Origin: Calothrix brevissima NIES-22
Lineage (GTDB): Bacteria > Cyanobacteriota > Cyanobacteriia > Cyanobacteriales > Nostocaceae
NCBI RefSeq assembly: GCF_002367995.1
Contig: NZ_AP018207.1
Location: 434,001 to 498,000 of the forward strand
DNA length: 64,000 nt
Direction of reading: 5' to 3'
A model generated the notes under the pieces. That model had not been told where the DNA came from and ran no database searches. It worked only from the letters and a program-made list of their open reading frames with translations. The position numbers and the translations under genes are program-made. Within the stretch, counting starts at the first letter, position 1; every line of letters starts with the position of its first letter. Positions 30,201 to 38,665 of this stretch are shown piece by piece.

Positions 30201-30663
30201 CTGTAAATGCGCCTTGAAGCTCTAAACTAGCATTTTTACCAAACACAATTCCTTGAGGATTAATCAAAAATAAATTAGGATTAGAACTGCCAAATGTACC
30301 CAGCCTTCCCAAAATTTCCGAAGGGTTATTACCTGTCACTCGTGCAAATATATTCTGGATATCTGCGTTAGGACTGAAGAAATACGCCGCCCTTCCCTCA
30401 CTAATATTAAATTCGCTAAAGCTGTGAAACAGATTAATTTGACGAATAGCACCACCTGTAATCACTTCTATAGGTTGTCCGCCAAAATCAGTAATTACTT
30501 GCGATGACTCGGCACCAAGGGTGTTATCTGGGATGATATTGCTAGACTGCGCTAAGGTTTTCCCGGTGAAGATACTGATAGTTAGCCAGCCCAGAAATCC
30601 TACCAATCCGAACTGCAAACAATTGTTTAAACCATATTTTCTCGTCATCGGTTGTGCTTTCAT
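27289..30663 (-). CDS. TpsA exoprotein (filamentous haemagglutinin N-terminal domain), 1
   Basis: 1124 residues. A long signal region (about 1-38, ending GKTLAQ) is followed by a TPS domain (about 45-260) with NLFHSFSEFNISEGRAAYF, IFARVTGNNPSEILG and NPNLFLINPQGIVFGKNASL. This is the NPNL/NPNG-type recognition domain for TpsB. The rest is a right-handed beta-helix of degenerate repeats (GNAGNITINAQQIDLRG). The end IIEAQGFYRLGNGKLLLSRECS is a conserved cyanobacterial C-terminal pattern. It is probably a surface adhesin or exoprotein, and the natural partner of the adjacent, convergent TpsB. The start ATG 30663 or the ATG at codon 6 are both possible. Confidence 0.9.
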   Translation of the reverse strand: MKAQPMTRKYGLNNCLQFGLVGFLGWLTISIFTGKTLAQSSNIIPDNTLGAESSQVITDFGGQPIEVITGGAIRQINLFHSFSEFNISEGRAAYFFSPNADIQNIFARVTGNNPSEILGRLGTFGSSNPNLFLINPQGIVFGKNASLELQGAFTASTANSLVFANGLEFSAINPSAQPLLAINVPIGLQFGTQPGKITNQAVNVLGVAGSTLSLVGGEITVDSGRLFAVNGQVKLAAVVGNTTVGLDVIGSSVSLKLPTNLNQEAINITNGSIIDVSGNSGIEIFGGQIGLIGAYILGSNGGSIVVNANQFNLDSNSIILSDSLIAAKGGEIQIQASDAITLANSSRIFSASYDSATGGDVTINAKKITIAGDGIENNSGIISVITNGAGNGGSLTLNASDSVNINGGFVSVASGGTGKAGNLTVQSTDAVNISDRGRLGISSGNLGSAGNLQIETGTLRLQNTLTGGGITANTSGGSVGSISIQARNAVEVTNGSIVTGVEPESTTQATVGDITIHTRRVNLQDGGYISTNTFSSANAANILIQADEYVEISGVSQQFIGWSNVSSATGNGASGNGGNVTIQTPRLTVNQGGYVSTESAASSGKPGNITILAKDVELDGFNFVPLSQLMKLDIPSVQAVLSDPSAQVVLSRLGGVNSISRLSSNVTGSNVDLTGGTIALETERLRLSNGANISTSVILGRGEGGNILVRATDSLDITGSGPQLVDGSFAVSGLFADLQNQGIGSGGNINVITGSLNLNQGAISASTFNQGNAGNITINAQQIDLRGISSIRTQVDDAARGNAGDINIQTQLLSIQERSQISSATQGNGNAGNLTVQADRIILTGVDSEFLTGIVSAVDDTAQGKGGDIDITANRLFIGNNAEIFSGSLGAGDAGNIKIQANYLEIDGEKSGIASLTTAGDGGDIILNISDLLLLRRGGLISSTAGTAQAGGDGGNININSQFIVAIPKENSDITANAFTGTGGNVEINSQGIFGIESRPRQTQQSDITASSDLGVAGVININSPDTSSIQNSFSELPPVIDTNALIASSCIARGTRRQENSFIITGSGALPANRPGVLISNYTTGEVRSTPTARAWKKGDPIIEAQGFYRLGNGKLLLSRECS

Positions 30664-30773
30664 TTATTTTATATGAGTATCTAATAAAACTGCATAATTA
30701 AGCAATATTGATAGTAAATATGCAATAATGTGGCTTTTGGTAAAATACGCAATCAAAACAAATCTAGATAACA

Positions 30774-31304
30774 ATGGTAACTCTAGAAACAGAAAGACTG
30801 CTACTGCGCATGTTCCGCGAAGAAGATTTTGAAGACTATGCAGCGATATTTAGCGATCGCCAAGTAACCCATTATCTTGGTGATGGTGAACCATTATCAC
30901 GGGCTACAGCTTGGCGTAGCATGGCATTTATCGTCGGACATTGGCAACTGCGCGGTTATGGAATGTGGGCAGTTGAAGAACGTCACAGTGGGGTTTTAAT
31001 TGGTAGAATCGGCTTTTTCAACCCTGAAGGCTGGCCGGGATTTGAAATTGGCTGGACGCTAAAGCCTACTTATTGGGGAAAAGGTTACGCCACGGAAGCA
31101 GCAAAAGCCGCACTGAATTATGGTTTTAACAACTTAGATAAAGACCATATTATCAGCCTCATTTACCCCGAAAACATCAGATCTATTCAAGTTGCACAAC
31201 GTTTAGGTGAAAAGCTGGAAGACAAAACCACACTTTTCGATAAAGAAGTTTTAATTTATGGCATCAGCAGAGAAACATGGCAAACCCAAATAATTCCTAA
31301 TTGA
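30774..31304 (+). CDS. GNAT N-acetyltransferase (RimJ/RimL-like)
   Basis: This 176-residue protein starts with MVTLETERLLLRMFREEDFEDYAAIF, typical of GNAT enzymes of the RimJ/RimL group. The acetyl-CoA stretch is IGWTLKPTYWGKGYATEAAKAALNYGF, containing the Q/R-x-x-G-x-G/A pattern (here WGKGYA). It may acetylate a protein N-terminus or a small amine; the substrate is not predictable. It is divergent from the TpsA gene with a 110-bp spacer and appears not to belong functionally to the surrounding system. Confidence 0.88.
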   Translation: MVTLETERLLLRMFREEDFEDYAAIFSDRQVTHYLGDGEPLSRATAWRSMAFIVGHWQLRGYGMWAVEERHSGVLIGRIGFFNPEGWPGFEIGWTLKPTYWGKGYATEAAKAALNYGFNNLDKDHIISLIYPENIRSIQVAQRLGEKLEDKTTLFDKEVLIYGISRETWQTQIIPN

Positions 31305-31345
31305 TAAATCTCGAATCAAAATTATCTTGAAAATTCACGGTGTCT

Positions 31346-31378
31346 AGATCTCCGACTTCTTGAAGAAGTCGGAGATCT
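31346..31378. repeat. 33-bp perfect palindrome, copy 2
   Basis: The arms AGATCTCCGACTTCTT and complement flank a central G. Compared with copy 1 (2519-2551) the sixth base of the arm is T instead of C and its partner is A instead of G: a compensated pair. It lies 42 bp past the GNAT stop. Confidence 0.85.
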
Positions 31379-31425
31379 GAATGCTCACTAGTACACTTTG
31401 ACTTCCAAGGTAAGCGGTACTAATT

Positions 31426-32076
31426 CTATCTATCTGGTGCAGGAGTATTTTGACAAGCTAACTCTTCCCGCAACATAGCCGTTTCATTAGCATTCAAAAC
31501 ACGACCATTAATTTTAGGCGCTTCACCATTGCATATCGCAGACATGATATCAAATTTCTGCGGCAAACTTCTTCCTGCATCACTATTAGCCATATTTCTG
31601 ATCTTATCGGCAATCTTTTGTATCTCACTGCGCGTATACTGTTCACGAACCGTGCCTTTTTTGGGATAACAGACAGTATCTTTCACAGAAGTATCTGGCT
31701 TGAGGCGGGTATTTGGTGTTTGCGGAAACCGAATTCGCTTATCTCCACCGCGAATCTCCCAAGCACCAAACCAACCAGAGAGTTTTCCACTGATAAATCT
31801 CACCCTGCTAGTTTCCGGATCAAAAATATATTGTCCTTCCCCATAGGATGGAGAAGAATAATTTCCGTTACCATCAAGCTGTATTTCACCTAAAATGCTA
31901 GGGGGAGCAATACCACCAAAGACGACATTATAACCAGCACAATTGTAAACAGCAGCAGGTGGTGGGTAATCAAGCGGAACAGCAGTTCTTTGAGCATTAG
32001 CTCGTTCAGTTATGAACACAGTAATGCCAATGCAGAATGGGTAAAAGAAAAAATTTCTGATGTGATGTATTCTCAT
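31426..32076 (-). CDS. Exported protein of unknown function
   Basis: 216 residues from ATG 32076. An N-terminal signal peptide (MRIHHIRNFFFYPFCIGITVFITERANA) precedes a proline-rich start and a beta-rich part, YNCAGYNVVFGGIAPPSILGEIQLDGNGNYSSP and GQYIFDPETSRVRFISGKLSGWFG, then a charged helical tail with DTVCYPKKG. I do not recognise the family. A TTG at 32136 would extend it by 20 residues but spoils the signal peptide. A small ORF with a strong ribosome site and a copy of the shared promoter motif lie directly upstream, so it may be the second gene of a motif-driven transcript. Confidence 0.7.
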   Translation of the reverse strand: MRIHHIRNFFFYPFCIGITVFITERANAQRTAVPLDYPPPAAVYNCAGYNVVFGGIAPPSILGEIQLDGNGNYSSPSYGEGQYIFDPETSRVRFISGKLSGWFGAWEIRGGDKRIRFPQTPNTRLKPDTSVKDTVCYPKKGTVREQYTRSEIQKIADKIRNMANSDAGRSLPQKFDIMSAICNGEAPKINGRVLNANETAMLREELACQNTPAPDR

Positions 32077-32182
32077 GCAAAAGACCATAAAAATTACCTT
32101 AGATTGCATGTTTGAAATTATTGATTGTTGTAACAAAAATGGCTGAATTTAGGAACGTAAGCCCGATCGTTTGTTCAAATTC

Positions 32183-32248
32183 TTATCGATAGATTGCACA
32201 CTTGAATTTTTGCTCTGCATCATAGATTTTCTGAGTGAAACGGTTCAT
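32183..32248 (-). CDS. 21-residue small ORF with strong ribosome site
   Basis: ATG at 32248 is preceded by AAAAGGAG with 8-nt spacing, one of the best ribosome sites in the window. It encodes MNRFTQKIYDAEQKFKCAIY plus Arg and stops at 32183. The promoter-like motif copy A ends 39 nt upstream, the right distance for a short 5' leader. It may be a leader peptide or a microprotein expressed with the exported protein that starts 106 bp further on. Without homologues the coding call is tentative. Confidence 0.45.
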   Translation of the reverse strand: MNRFTQKIYDAEQKFKCAIYR

Positions 32249-32287
32249 GTTTTTGACTCCTTTTCTATGTTGTCTTGTTGCTTATAT

Positions 32288-32315
32288 ATATCTCCCATAA
32301 TCAGGAGGTTATGTA
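32288..32315 (-). promoter_or_regulatory. Shared promoter-like motif, copy A
   Basis: Minus strand: TACATA, A, CCTCC, 10 bases, AGATAT. The two hexamers are 16 bp apart, as in a -35/-10 pair. It ends 39 nt before the small ORF at 32248. Copies B-D are at 38666, 35578 and 35701. Confidence 0.65.
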
Positions 32316-32366
32316 AGAATTTGCGGAAATTGCGTCAGGTTTTGCAAGCATACTCAGGCTCAAACC

Positions 32367-35300
32367 TTACAAACTTTCTCCAATTAAAGTAAACGCCGCC
32401 CAATGTATCGGTTCAGAATATTTTTTCATCGTAATTAACATAGCTTGACGCAAGGCTTGAGCTTTATCAGGTGTCTGCTGCATTTGTCGATAAAACTCTG
32501 TCATTAATAACTTAGTAGATTCATCTGGTACACTCCACAAAGAAACAACAACACTGGGAACACCTGCTGCAATTAAAGAGCGAGAAAGTCCAATTACTCC
32601 ATCACCTTTGATATCGCCTTGTCCTGTTTGACAAGCACTTAATACTACTAGTTCGGCTTTTAATTTCATATTCAATATTTCACTAGCAGTCAACAAACCG
32701 TTATTATCCTTTTTTTCGCCATTCGGAAGATTATCCGGTGCCAGAGCGATCGCACCCGGTACACCAGATTCAACAATATTAAGTAATCCATGAGTTGCTA
32801 GGTGAATAATTCTGGCATTTAGCATCTGTTGCTTGACAGTAGATTTAGTAGCTTGGTTACCAACTAGAGATTTTGTATTGAGTATTTGAGCAATCTCAAG
32901 AGCTTCCTTCTCTGCATTTTTTAATGGTTGCAACTGTTGCGGTTTTTCTCCTTTTTTGGGAATAATACTTGGCATAGTCGGGTTACCTACAACTAAAGCT
33001 CCATTTCCTGTAACTTTTTGCCTTTGTTGGTGTGTAAGTTCTAATACCTGAATTGCTGGCGCAGTCAGAATAGTATGTTTTTCAATTAAGTATTGATTTT
33101 GCTCGTCTTTAAGTGCAGGAAATGGCACTAAAAACAATTCGTTTTGGGGGATGAAAATTACCTTTTCATTTGGGTTTGTAGGTAAATATTGAGCAATTGG
33201 TTTAATTAGCAGTTGATATAAATCTTTGCATAGCCTTTCTACAACCTCTGGATCTATCTTATTTAGGGAAGCTTGTGGTAGAAAAATACTACGGTCATCT
33301 ACTCCCATAGCTTGACGGCTGGTCTTGACTAAATCTTGTAAAGGAATATTGATTTCTTTAGATTTAAATACTACTTCCCCAGTTGGTTTAACAACCCAAA
33401 TATAAATTTCTTTACCATCCCATGTTAGGTTACCATCGTTTTTTTTGGGAGGATTAGGAACCGCATACTCTACAATTGTGGCATTTTGTATTTTGGCAAT
33501 TCTCTGAATATCTTGAAGTTTTGGTGGTAAGATTTCAGGAATTTCAATGTTTAATTTATCATTACTTTTTTTTGACATCCGTGCGTATAGCAAATTAATG
33601 AAAGCTCTAGCTCGTCCACGTTCTGAAACTTCTAATGCTTCTTTGAATTTATTTTGGGCAATTAAAGTTTTTTGCAATAGACTATAGGTTTGAGCTTGTG
33701 TTTCAAAAATACAGATTTGATTGTTATCTTTTTTTACTGGTTTCCGTATCGAATCATAAACATCTATAGCTTGATATAAACTAGCTGTAGCTTCAGGTAG
33801 CTTATTTGCAAGAAAGCTAGTCATACCCATCTGTTTAAAAATATTGGCTTGCTCTATCTTGTTCCCTATTTTTTGGGCAGAGCCTACAGCTTGGTTATAA
33901 TAATCGATTGCTTTATTGTATTGTTTTTGATTGTCGTAAAAAAGCCCCAGTTTAAAAAATATGTACGGCTGGAATTGTAAAGTACCAGTATTTGTGCTGC
34001 GTTCTTTTGCTTTGTTATAGTTCTCCAACGCCCGATTATTGTCTTTGAGTTTGACATAAGCATCACCAACCTCAGCAAATGCAAATGCTTCTAATTCAGG
34101 TTTTCCTAATGCTTGGTATGTTTTTAAATTTTCTTGCGCTTGTGCTAACTCTTTTTGAGCATCAGATGAATTTGGGGGAATATTATTTTTACGTTCACAA
34201 GTATTAGATTCTGTGTTATCATCTAGCCCCAACATTTTTTGAGCAAAAAGCATTACAGTGTTGATATCTCTCAGTCCCATTTTGGCTTGTTTTTTTTGGA
34301 TATCAGATGCAACTTTGTTAGCAGAATTATTATTCTCGGCTAAATCAATCACTGATTGATATGCTTTTTGTGATTCTTTATAAGACTCTATTGCTTGTTC
34401 ATAGTTGCCTGTATTACTGTAAATATAACCCATATTAAACAAAATAAACCCTTGCAGATTAGCCTGTTCAAGTTTTTCTACAGGAGAACTCACAACTTCT
34501 GTTTTGACGTTATTAAGAGCTTGTATAAGATATTTCAATGCCTCTTCTGGCTGATTCAAGTTTTTATAGGCAACACCTAATTTGAAGAGGGCTTTTGTAA
34601 TTCCAGATGGAGATTTTTTATCTGTTTGGTAAATCTGCAAAGCTTGCTGGAAAAATTCTACTGCTTTAGGGTAATTACTTTTGAAGTCGTATATTTCTCC
34701 TAGTCCTAAAAAAGCCTTAGCTTGTTTACTGCGATCGCCTATTTGTTGAGCAATTGTTAAAGCTTGCTGATAATCCTGAAGTGCTTTATTCAACAACTCA
34801 TGACCAGTTTCATCCTTGTTGATAATTTTAGTTGCACCAATTGCATAGTAAAGGTCGCCACCAGCATCAAGAAGACGAAGTTCCAGTCTGCGTTGGCGCA
34901 GCTTGTCCTCTGGAGAACCGTTAGCTTGGCGTATAGCTACCAAGGCTTGTTCTAGAAAATCAAGACTTTTCTCAATGTGATTACTACCAATGTAAATCGC
35001 AGCCAGACTTTTTAATGCGATCGCTTCTGTTTCATGATTTTGGCTTTGTCGCGCCACTGCTAGCGCTTTAGAGCAGTATTCAGTTGCACGTTGAGTGTTT
35101 CCTAAGCCCAAATAAACTAGCCCCAAATTACTCAACAGCCTCGCTTCTAAATCAGTGTCATTGATAGCTTGGGCAATTTCTAAAGCTTGTTGATAGTAGG
35201 TAGTTGCTTGTTTGGAATCACCCAAATCATCGTAAGCACTACCGATATTCTTGAGCGCTCTACCTTCTCCCTGACGGTTTTTGATTTGACGGTAAATTTT

Positions 35301-35543
35301 TAAAGCTTGCTGGAAAGCTTCTAAAGCGGCTTGAGATTGATTGCGATCGCGCAGTTCCTCACCTTGTTTGAGTAGTCTATCTGCTTCGGTTTTGCGATTA
35401 TTGGTGCTTTGTGCTGATGCTGGCGCTGTTCTCAAGGGTAGTAGTTCCAAAGCGCCCAAGGGAAATGTGAGGTATAACACCAAAGATGCAAGGGTGAGGC
35501 GTTGTAAGGGTTGAACTATAAAAAGATAAGGACTACGACGCAT
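32367..35543 (-). CDS. TPR-CHAT caspase-like protein (2)
   Basis: 1058 residues. A signal peptide (about 1-44, ending APASAQS) is followed by about a dozen TPRs (residues 50-620; for example GRALKNIGSAYDDLGDSKQATTYYQQALEI), a linker, and a C-terminal CHAT domain with catalytic His918 (HLATHG) and Cys971 (LSACQTGQGD), ending IHWAAFTLIGES. It is a predicted exported clan CD cysteine protease or scaffold. The gene is divergent from the sigma-like gene, and its own start is 34 nt past motif copy C, which suggests it belongs to the same regulon. Its CHAT sequence (GLLTASEILNM) differs in subtype from TPR-CHAT 1 and 3 (LxGVAxxxGxxSxIASLW). Confidence 0.9.
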   Translation of the reverse strand: MRRSPYLFIVQPLQRLTLASLVLYLTFPLGALELLPLRTAPASAQSTNNRKTEADRLLKQGEELRDRNQSQAALEAFQQALKIYRQIKNRQGEGRALKNIGSAYDDLGDSKQATTYYQQALEIAQAINDTDLEARLLSNLGLVYLGLGNTQRATEYCSKALAVARQSQNHETEAIALKSLAAIYIGSNHIEKSLDFLEQALVAIRQANGSPEDKLRQRRLELRLLDAGGDLYYAIGATKIINKDETGHELLNKALQDYQQALTIAQQIGDRSKQAKAFLGLGEIYDFKSNYPKAVEFFQQALQIYQTDKKSPSGITKALFKLGVAYKNLNQPEEALKYLIQALNNVKTEVVSSPVEKLEQANLQGFILFNMGYIYSNTGNYEQAIESYKESQKAYQSVIDLAENNNSANKVASDIQKKQAKMGLRDINTVMLFAQKMLGLDDNTESNTCERKNNIPPNSSDAQKELAQAQENLKTYQALGKPELEAFAFAEVGDAYVKLKDNNRALENYNKAKERSTNTGTLQFQPYIFFKLGLFYDNQKQYNKAIDYYNQAVGSAQKIGNKIEQANIFKQMGMTSFLANKLPEATASLYQAIDVYDSIRKPVKKDNNQICIFETQAQTYSLLQKTLIAQNKFKEALEVSERGRARAFINLLYARMSKKSNDKLNIEIPEILPPKLQDIQRIAKIQNATIVEYAVPNPPKKNDGNLTWDGKEIYIWVVKPTGEVVFKSKEINIPLQDLVKTSRQAMGVDDRSIFLPQASLNKIDPEVVERLCKDLYQLLIKPIAQYLPTNPNEKVIFIPQNELFLVPFPALKDEQNQYLIEKHTILTAPAIQVLELTHQQRQKVTGNGALVVGNPTMPSIIPKKGEKPQQLQPLKNAEKEALEIAQILNTKSLVGNQATKSTVKQQMLNARIIHLATHGLLNIVESGVPGAIALAPDNLPNGEKKDNNGLLTASEILNMKLKAELVVLSACQTGQGDIKGDGVIGLSRSLIAAGVPSVVVSLWSVPDESTKLLMTEFYRQMQQTPDKAQALRQAMLITMKKYSEPIHWAAFTLIGESL

Positions 35544-35577
35544 AGATGAATTGTTAAGACACTGAAATTACCTACAT

Positions 35578-35605
35578 ATATCTTTGGCAATTGGGGGGTT
35601 ATGTA
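35578..35605 (-). promoter_or_regulatory. Shared promoter-like motif, copy C (TPR-CHAT 2)
   Basis: Minus strand: TACATA, A, CCCCC, 10 bases, AGATAT; 16 bp between the hexamers. The last base is 34 nt upstream of the TPR-CHAT 2 ATG, a normal promoter-to-start distance. Confidence 0.7.
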
Positions 35606-35700
35606 AAAGTTTTGTAAATCATCAAATCCATTTTTTGCCAATCAACTCTTAATATCAATCAAAGTGCTGTATCTGAAGCGGAAATGGTTCATCCAAAAAA

Positions 35701-35728
35701 TACATAACTTCAAATTCTCCAAAGATAT
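35701..35728 (+). promoter_or_regulatory. Shared promoter-like motif, copy D (sigma-like gene)
   Basis: Plus strand: TACATA, A, CTTCA, 10 bases, AGATAT; 16 bp between the hexamers. The C-rich block is degenerate here (CTTCA for CCYCC). It lies 143 nt upstream of the sigma-like gene, in the spacer shared with copy C. Confidence 0.6.
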
Positions 35729-35871
35729 AGCTAAGTAGAGAATACGGGAGTCCATTAACAGGTAATGTATATTCAGAAATTTGGCAAAATACTGCCGTTT
35801 AGACGAGCTAGGTGCGATTTTATCAATCTTAACTCACTCTCACTAGTAAAAACACGAATAAACTATCATTT

Positions 35872-37266
35872 ATGGTAGCCAAAAACCATCTGAATCGAGC
35901 AGGGATAGATAGAGCATCTAAATATTGGCTCTTAATTAGCATCAATAGTTTTGGTCGTAGTTGTTGTAATGAACTGATGCAGAATAAAGCGTTTTTCTTG
36001 CAACAGTTTTCCGGGGTACTTGAGCAAGAAAATATACCAGATAGGGATATTCAACGCCAACTGATGCAGTTATATCGTCATGATGAGAACCTTCAGCAAT
36101 TGGCGCTGGGTTGTCTGCGCTGCTTTATTTCTCACGAAATTAAGGCGATTTGTGAGGGTTTAACCAGTAAATTTGGCAAAACCCATGATTTTAGTCTTGA
36201 GGAGATGTTACCACTGGTGCTGGATGGCGATCGCAAAAACGCTAATCATGCTCAATCCCTGACTATGAAGATTTTAGAGACTTTTGACCCAGAAAAAAGT
36301 AATTTATCAACTTGGACAAACAGGATACTCAAGAGCGATCGCACTGTCAAACAGTTTTTACTAGAACATGGTATCGAACAAGTCACAGATTGGATGATTC
36401 TCAACTACACCAGACCAGGAAACCTCGCTCGAATTTTATCAAATTACCAGCGCACACAAATTGAAATTGACCGAGCCATCGAACTACTCAATAGTTATCA
36501 CCAAATTTATCGCACCCATCTATTACAAATTAGAAAAAATGGTGTTAAAACTAGATATCCAGAACCGACTTGGGAACAATTGCAACAAATTGCAAATTTA
36601 TATCAAGAAATCACCGCTCCTGAAGAAATCCGCGAATGTCTGCAAAATCTTGCTCAGTTAATTCGCGCAGAACGCATCCGTGCTAGACAAGGGTTACCTC
36701 GTTTCACTCCTTTAGTAGATGATAATCAAATTTTCATTCCCGAAACATCCCAGGAAGTATTAGCATTTTTAGCCAAATATCAGCAAAATTTCGAGCAATG
36801 TCTGATTAATGCTGCTTTTTTAGTCATTCGAGGTAGATTCGATTATTTACAAGGTAAAAAGACCCCTAAATCTTTAAAAAAGGCAGAAAAATATATTCAA
36901 GCTCTGCATTTATTTCATTGTTGCGGAGTTTCAATGACAGAAATTGCTCAACAATTAAATTTAACGGATCAACCAGAAGTGAGTCGATTATTAGCATTGA
37001 AAAATTTACGCATTGATATTGGTCGCAATACTTTAGCTTGTTTACTTGAATGTGTTAATGATATAGCACAAGCTTATATTCATCCTAGCCAAATACTAGA
37101 ACTAGACTCAAAAATAAAAGCTATCCTGGATGAAGAAATTCAAGCTGTAATGGAAAAAGCGAGAATAGATGCAAGTACTGGAGCAAAGCAACTCATCCAC
37201 AACCAGTTGGCTAAAGCTATTTGCGAATATCTCTGCACGCGCATAGAAATTAGAAAAAGGACTTAG
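35872..37266 (+). CDS. Divergent sigma-70-like protein
   Basis: 464 residues, soluble. The middle has a region-2-like stretch, MKILETFDPEKSNLSTWTNRILKSDRTVKQFL, resembling the helix of sigma factors that reads FDPxxxxFxxWLxRIxxN. The C-terminal third has HCCGVSMTEIAQQLNLTDQPEVSRLLALKNLRIDIGRN, which fits a region-4 helix-turn-helix. The rest does not match standard groups, so it is a very divergent or sigma-derived DNA-binding protein. The next gene, DUF1822, starts 4 bp after its stop. The gene has motif copy D upstream, consistent with autoregulation. The start could be ATG 35872 or ATG 35977 (MQNKAFFLQQ); neither has a clear ribosome site. Confidence 0.65.
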   Translation: MVAKNHLNRAGIDRASKYWLLISINSFGRSCCNELMQNKAFFLQQFSGVLEQENIPDRDIQRQLMQLYRHDENLQQLALGCLRCFISHEIKAICEGLTSKFGKTHDFSLEEMLPLVLDGDRKNANHAQSLTMKILETFDPEKSNLSTWTNRILKSDRTVKQFLLEHGIEQVTDWMILNYTRPGNLARILSNYQRTQIEIDRAIELLNSYHQIYRTHLLQIRKNGVKTRYPEPTWEQLQQIANLYQEITAPEEIRECLQNLAQLIRAERIRARQGLPRFTPLVDDNQIFIPETSQEVLAFLAKYQQNFEQCLINAAFLVIRGRFDYLQGKKTPKSLKKAEKYIQALHLFHCCGVSMTEIAQQLNLTDQPEVSRLLALKNLRIDIGRNTLACLLECVNDIAQAYIHPSQILELDSKIKAILDEEIQAVMEKARIDASTGAKQLIHNQLAKAICEYLCTRIEIRKRT

Positions 37267-37270
37267 TATT

Positions 37271-38521
37271 ATGTATGTACATCATGATGAAACAGATTAT
37301 TTTTTAGAATTCAGTCAAATTTCTGACTCTATTACTTTAACATCAGCATATTTTACTGAAGCTAGTAAGCGTAGTTTAAAATATCACAATCAATCGAAAC
37401 AATGGCAGATTTATTTACAATTTCTAACTTATTTTGCTTGTAGTGAATGGTTAGCAGAACGAGAACCAACACTGAAAATTAATCAAGCTGATTTGATAAC
37501 TTGGCAAGCTAAATATGTGGATGTAATTGATACTGCATTTAATCTATCTATTGGTAAATTTAAAGTTTGTTTAATTCCAAATCTTGATTTTAGCGATGTA
37601 GAGGTTACTATACCCAGAGCATTATTAGATTTACCGGAATTTAATGCCCATTTTTATCTAGTCATTGGTATTGAGGAAGAAATAGAGTTAGCTAGTATCA
37701 GGGGATTTTTACGATATGACGAAATCAGCCAATATCAACCACAACTAAAACCAGATTTAGATTGGAATTATCGCTTACCGCTAGATTGGTTTCACAACGA
37801 TGCTAACGAATTATTGCTGTATTTGCAATGTCTCTCACCTTCGGCAATTACTTTACCAGAAATTCCGCGCGATCGCCAAAATTTTCTCGCCACAATTTCA
37901 GCAGAATTATTAACACTATTACTGCAATTACGTAACTCTCCTCTGTGCAAAGTTTTGACTTGGAAACAGGCAATAGACGTACTAACAACGCCAGATTTAT
38001 TACAAATTGTCACCCAGCCAGCCGTTAATGTAAGGTCATGGTTCAATCATCAATTATATCAAGCAATACCAGAATTATCTTGGCAAGTATTAGCACCATT
38101 TACACCATTCCTGCGCACCAATCAAACCCCTGAACAAGAATTAGACAATATTCTCACTCACATTCAAACTACACATAATATAGATATTCCCCCAACAGCA
38201 GGACGAGCCTATCAAGAAATACAATTAGAATGTTTACTACGCTTATATGCTGTGACTTGGTTATTACCAGATGACAACTCTGGCTGGAATTTACTATTAA
38301 TTTTGAAGACTATTACAAATAATAACTCTTCTACTTCTGGATTTACATTGCGCGTAATCGATAAAACCGAGATTTTAGTAGAAGAAGAATTACAACCTCA
38401 GCAGCAGGATTATATCTTTACTCTCGTTGAGGGAAGTTACGACGATCAATTTTTAGTGAATATTACATCTGCTAACGGACAAACGCAAACATTACCGCCA
38501 TTAGAGTTTAATGGTCAATAG
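37271..38521 (+). CDS. DUF1822 protein, coupled to the sigma-like gene
   Basis: 416-residue soluble protein without membrane segments. The start DETDYFLEFSQISDSITLTSAYFTEASKRSLKYHNQSKQ and later WLAEREP, VEVTIPRALLDLPEFNAHFYLVIGI and LRYDEI match what I know as DUF1822, a cyanobacterial family of unknown function. It is 4 bp downstream of the sigma-like gene, so the two are made together. Tight coupling to a sigma gene would suit an anti-sigma or activity modulator (inference). A second half of about 150 residues with a beta-rich end (FTLRVIDKTEILVEEEL) may be a separate domain. Confidence 0.75.
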   Translation: MYVHHDETDYFLEFSQISDSITLTSAYFTEASKRSLKYHNQSKQWQIYLQFLTYFACSEWLAEREPTLKINQADLITWQAKYVDVIDTAFNLSIGKFKVCLIPNLDFSDVEVTIPRALLDLPEFNAHFYLVIGIEEEIELASIRGFLRYDEISQYQPQLKPDLDWNYRLPLDWFHNDANELLLYLQCLSPSAITLPEIPRDRQNFLATISAELLTLLLQLRNSPLCKVLTWKQAIDVLTTPDLLQIVTQPAVNVRSWFNHQLYQAIPELSWQVLAPFTPFLRTNQTPEQELDNILTHIQTTHNIDIPPTAGRAYQEIQLECLLRLYAVTWLLPDDNSGWNLLLILKTITNNNSSTSGFTLRVIDKTEILVEEELQPQQQDYIFTLVEGSYDDQFLVNITSANGQTQTLPPLEFNGQ

Positions 38522-38575
38522 TCAATGGTCAATAGTCAATGGTCAATAGTCAATGGTCATTTGTCATTAGCTTGA
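38516..38575. repeat. Heptamer repeats after the DUF1822 gene
   Basis: About six TCAATAG/TCAATGG units overlap the stop codon of the DUF1822 gene and end in TCATTTGTCATTAG. The rest of the 353-bp spacer to the CHAT-CHASE2 gene holds motif copy B, a second array and a palindrome. Confidence 0.85.
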
Positions 38576-38665
38576 TAGTTGCTGCTTAATAGCTGGTATC
38601 GCTGGCATATTTGTTAAGTAATATTAAAATATTGTATCTCAAATGATGATTTCTCCGTAAATTTC

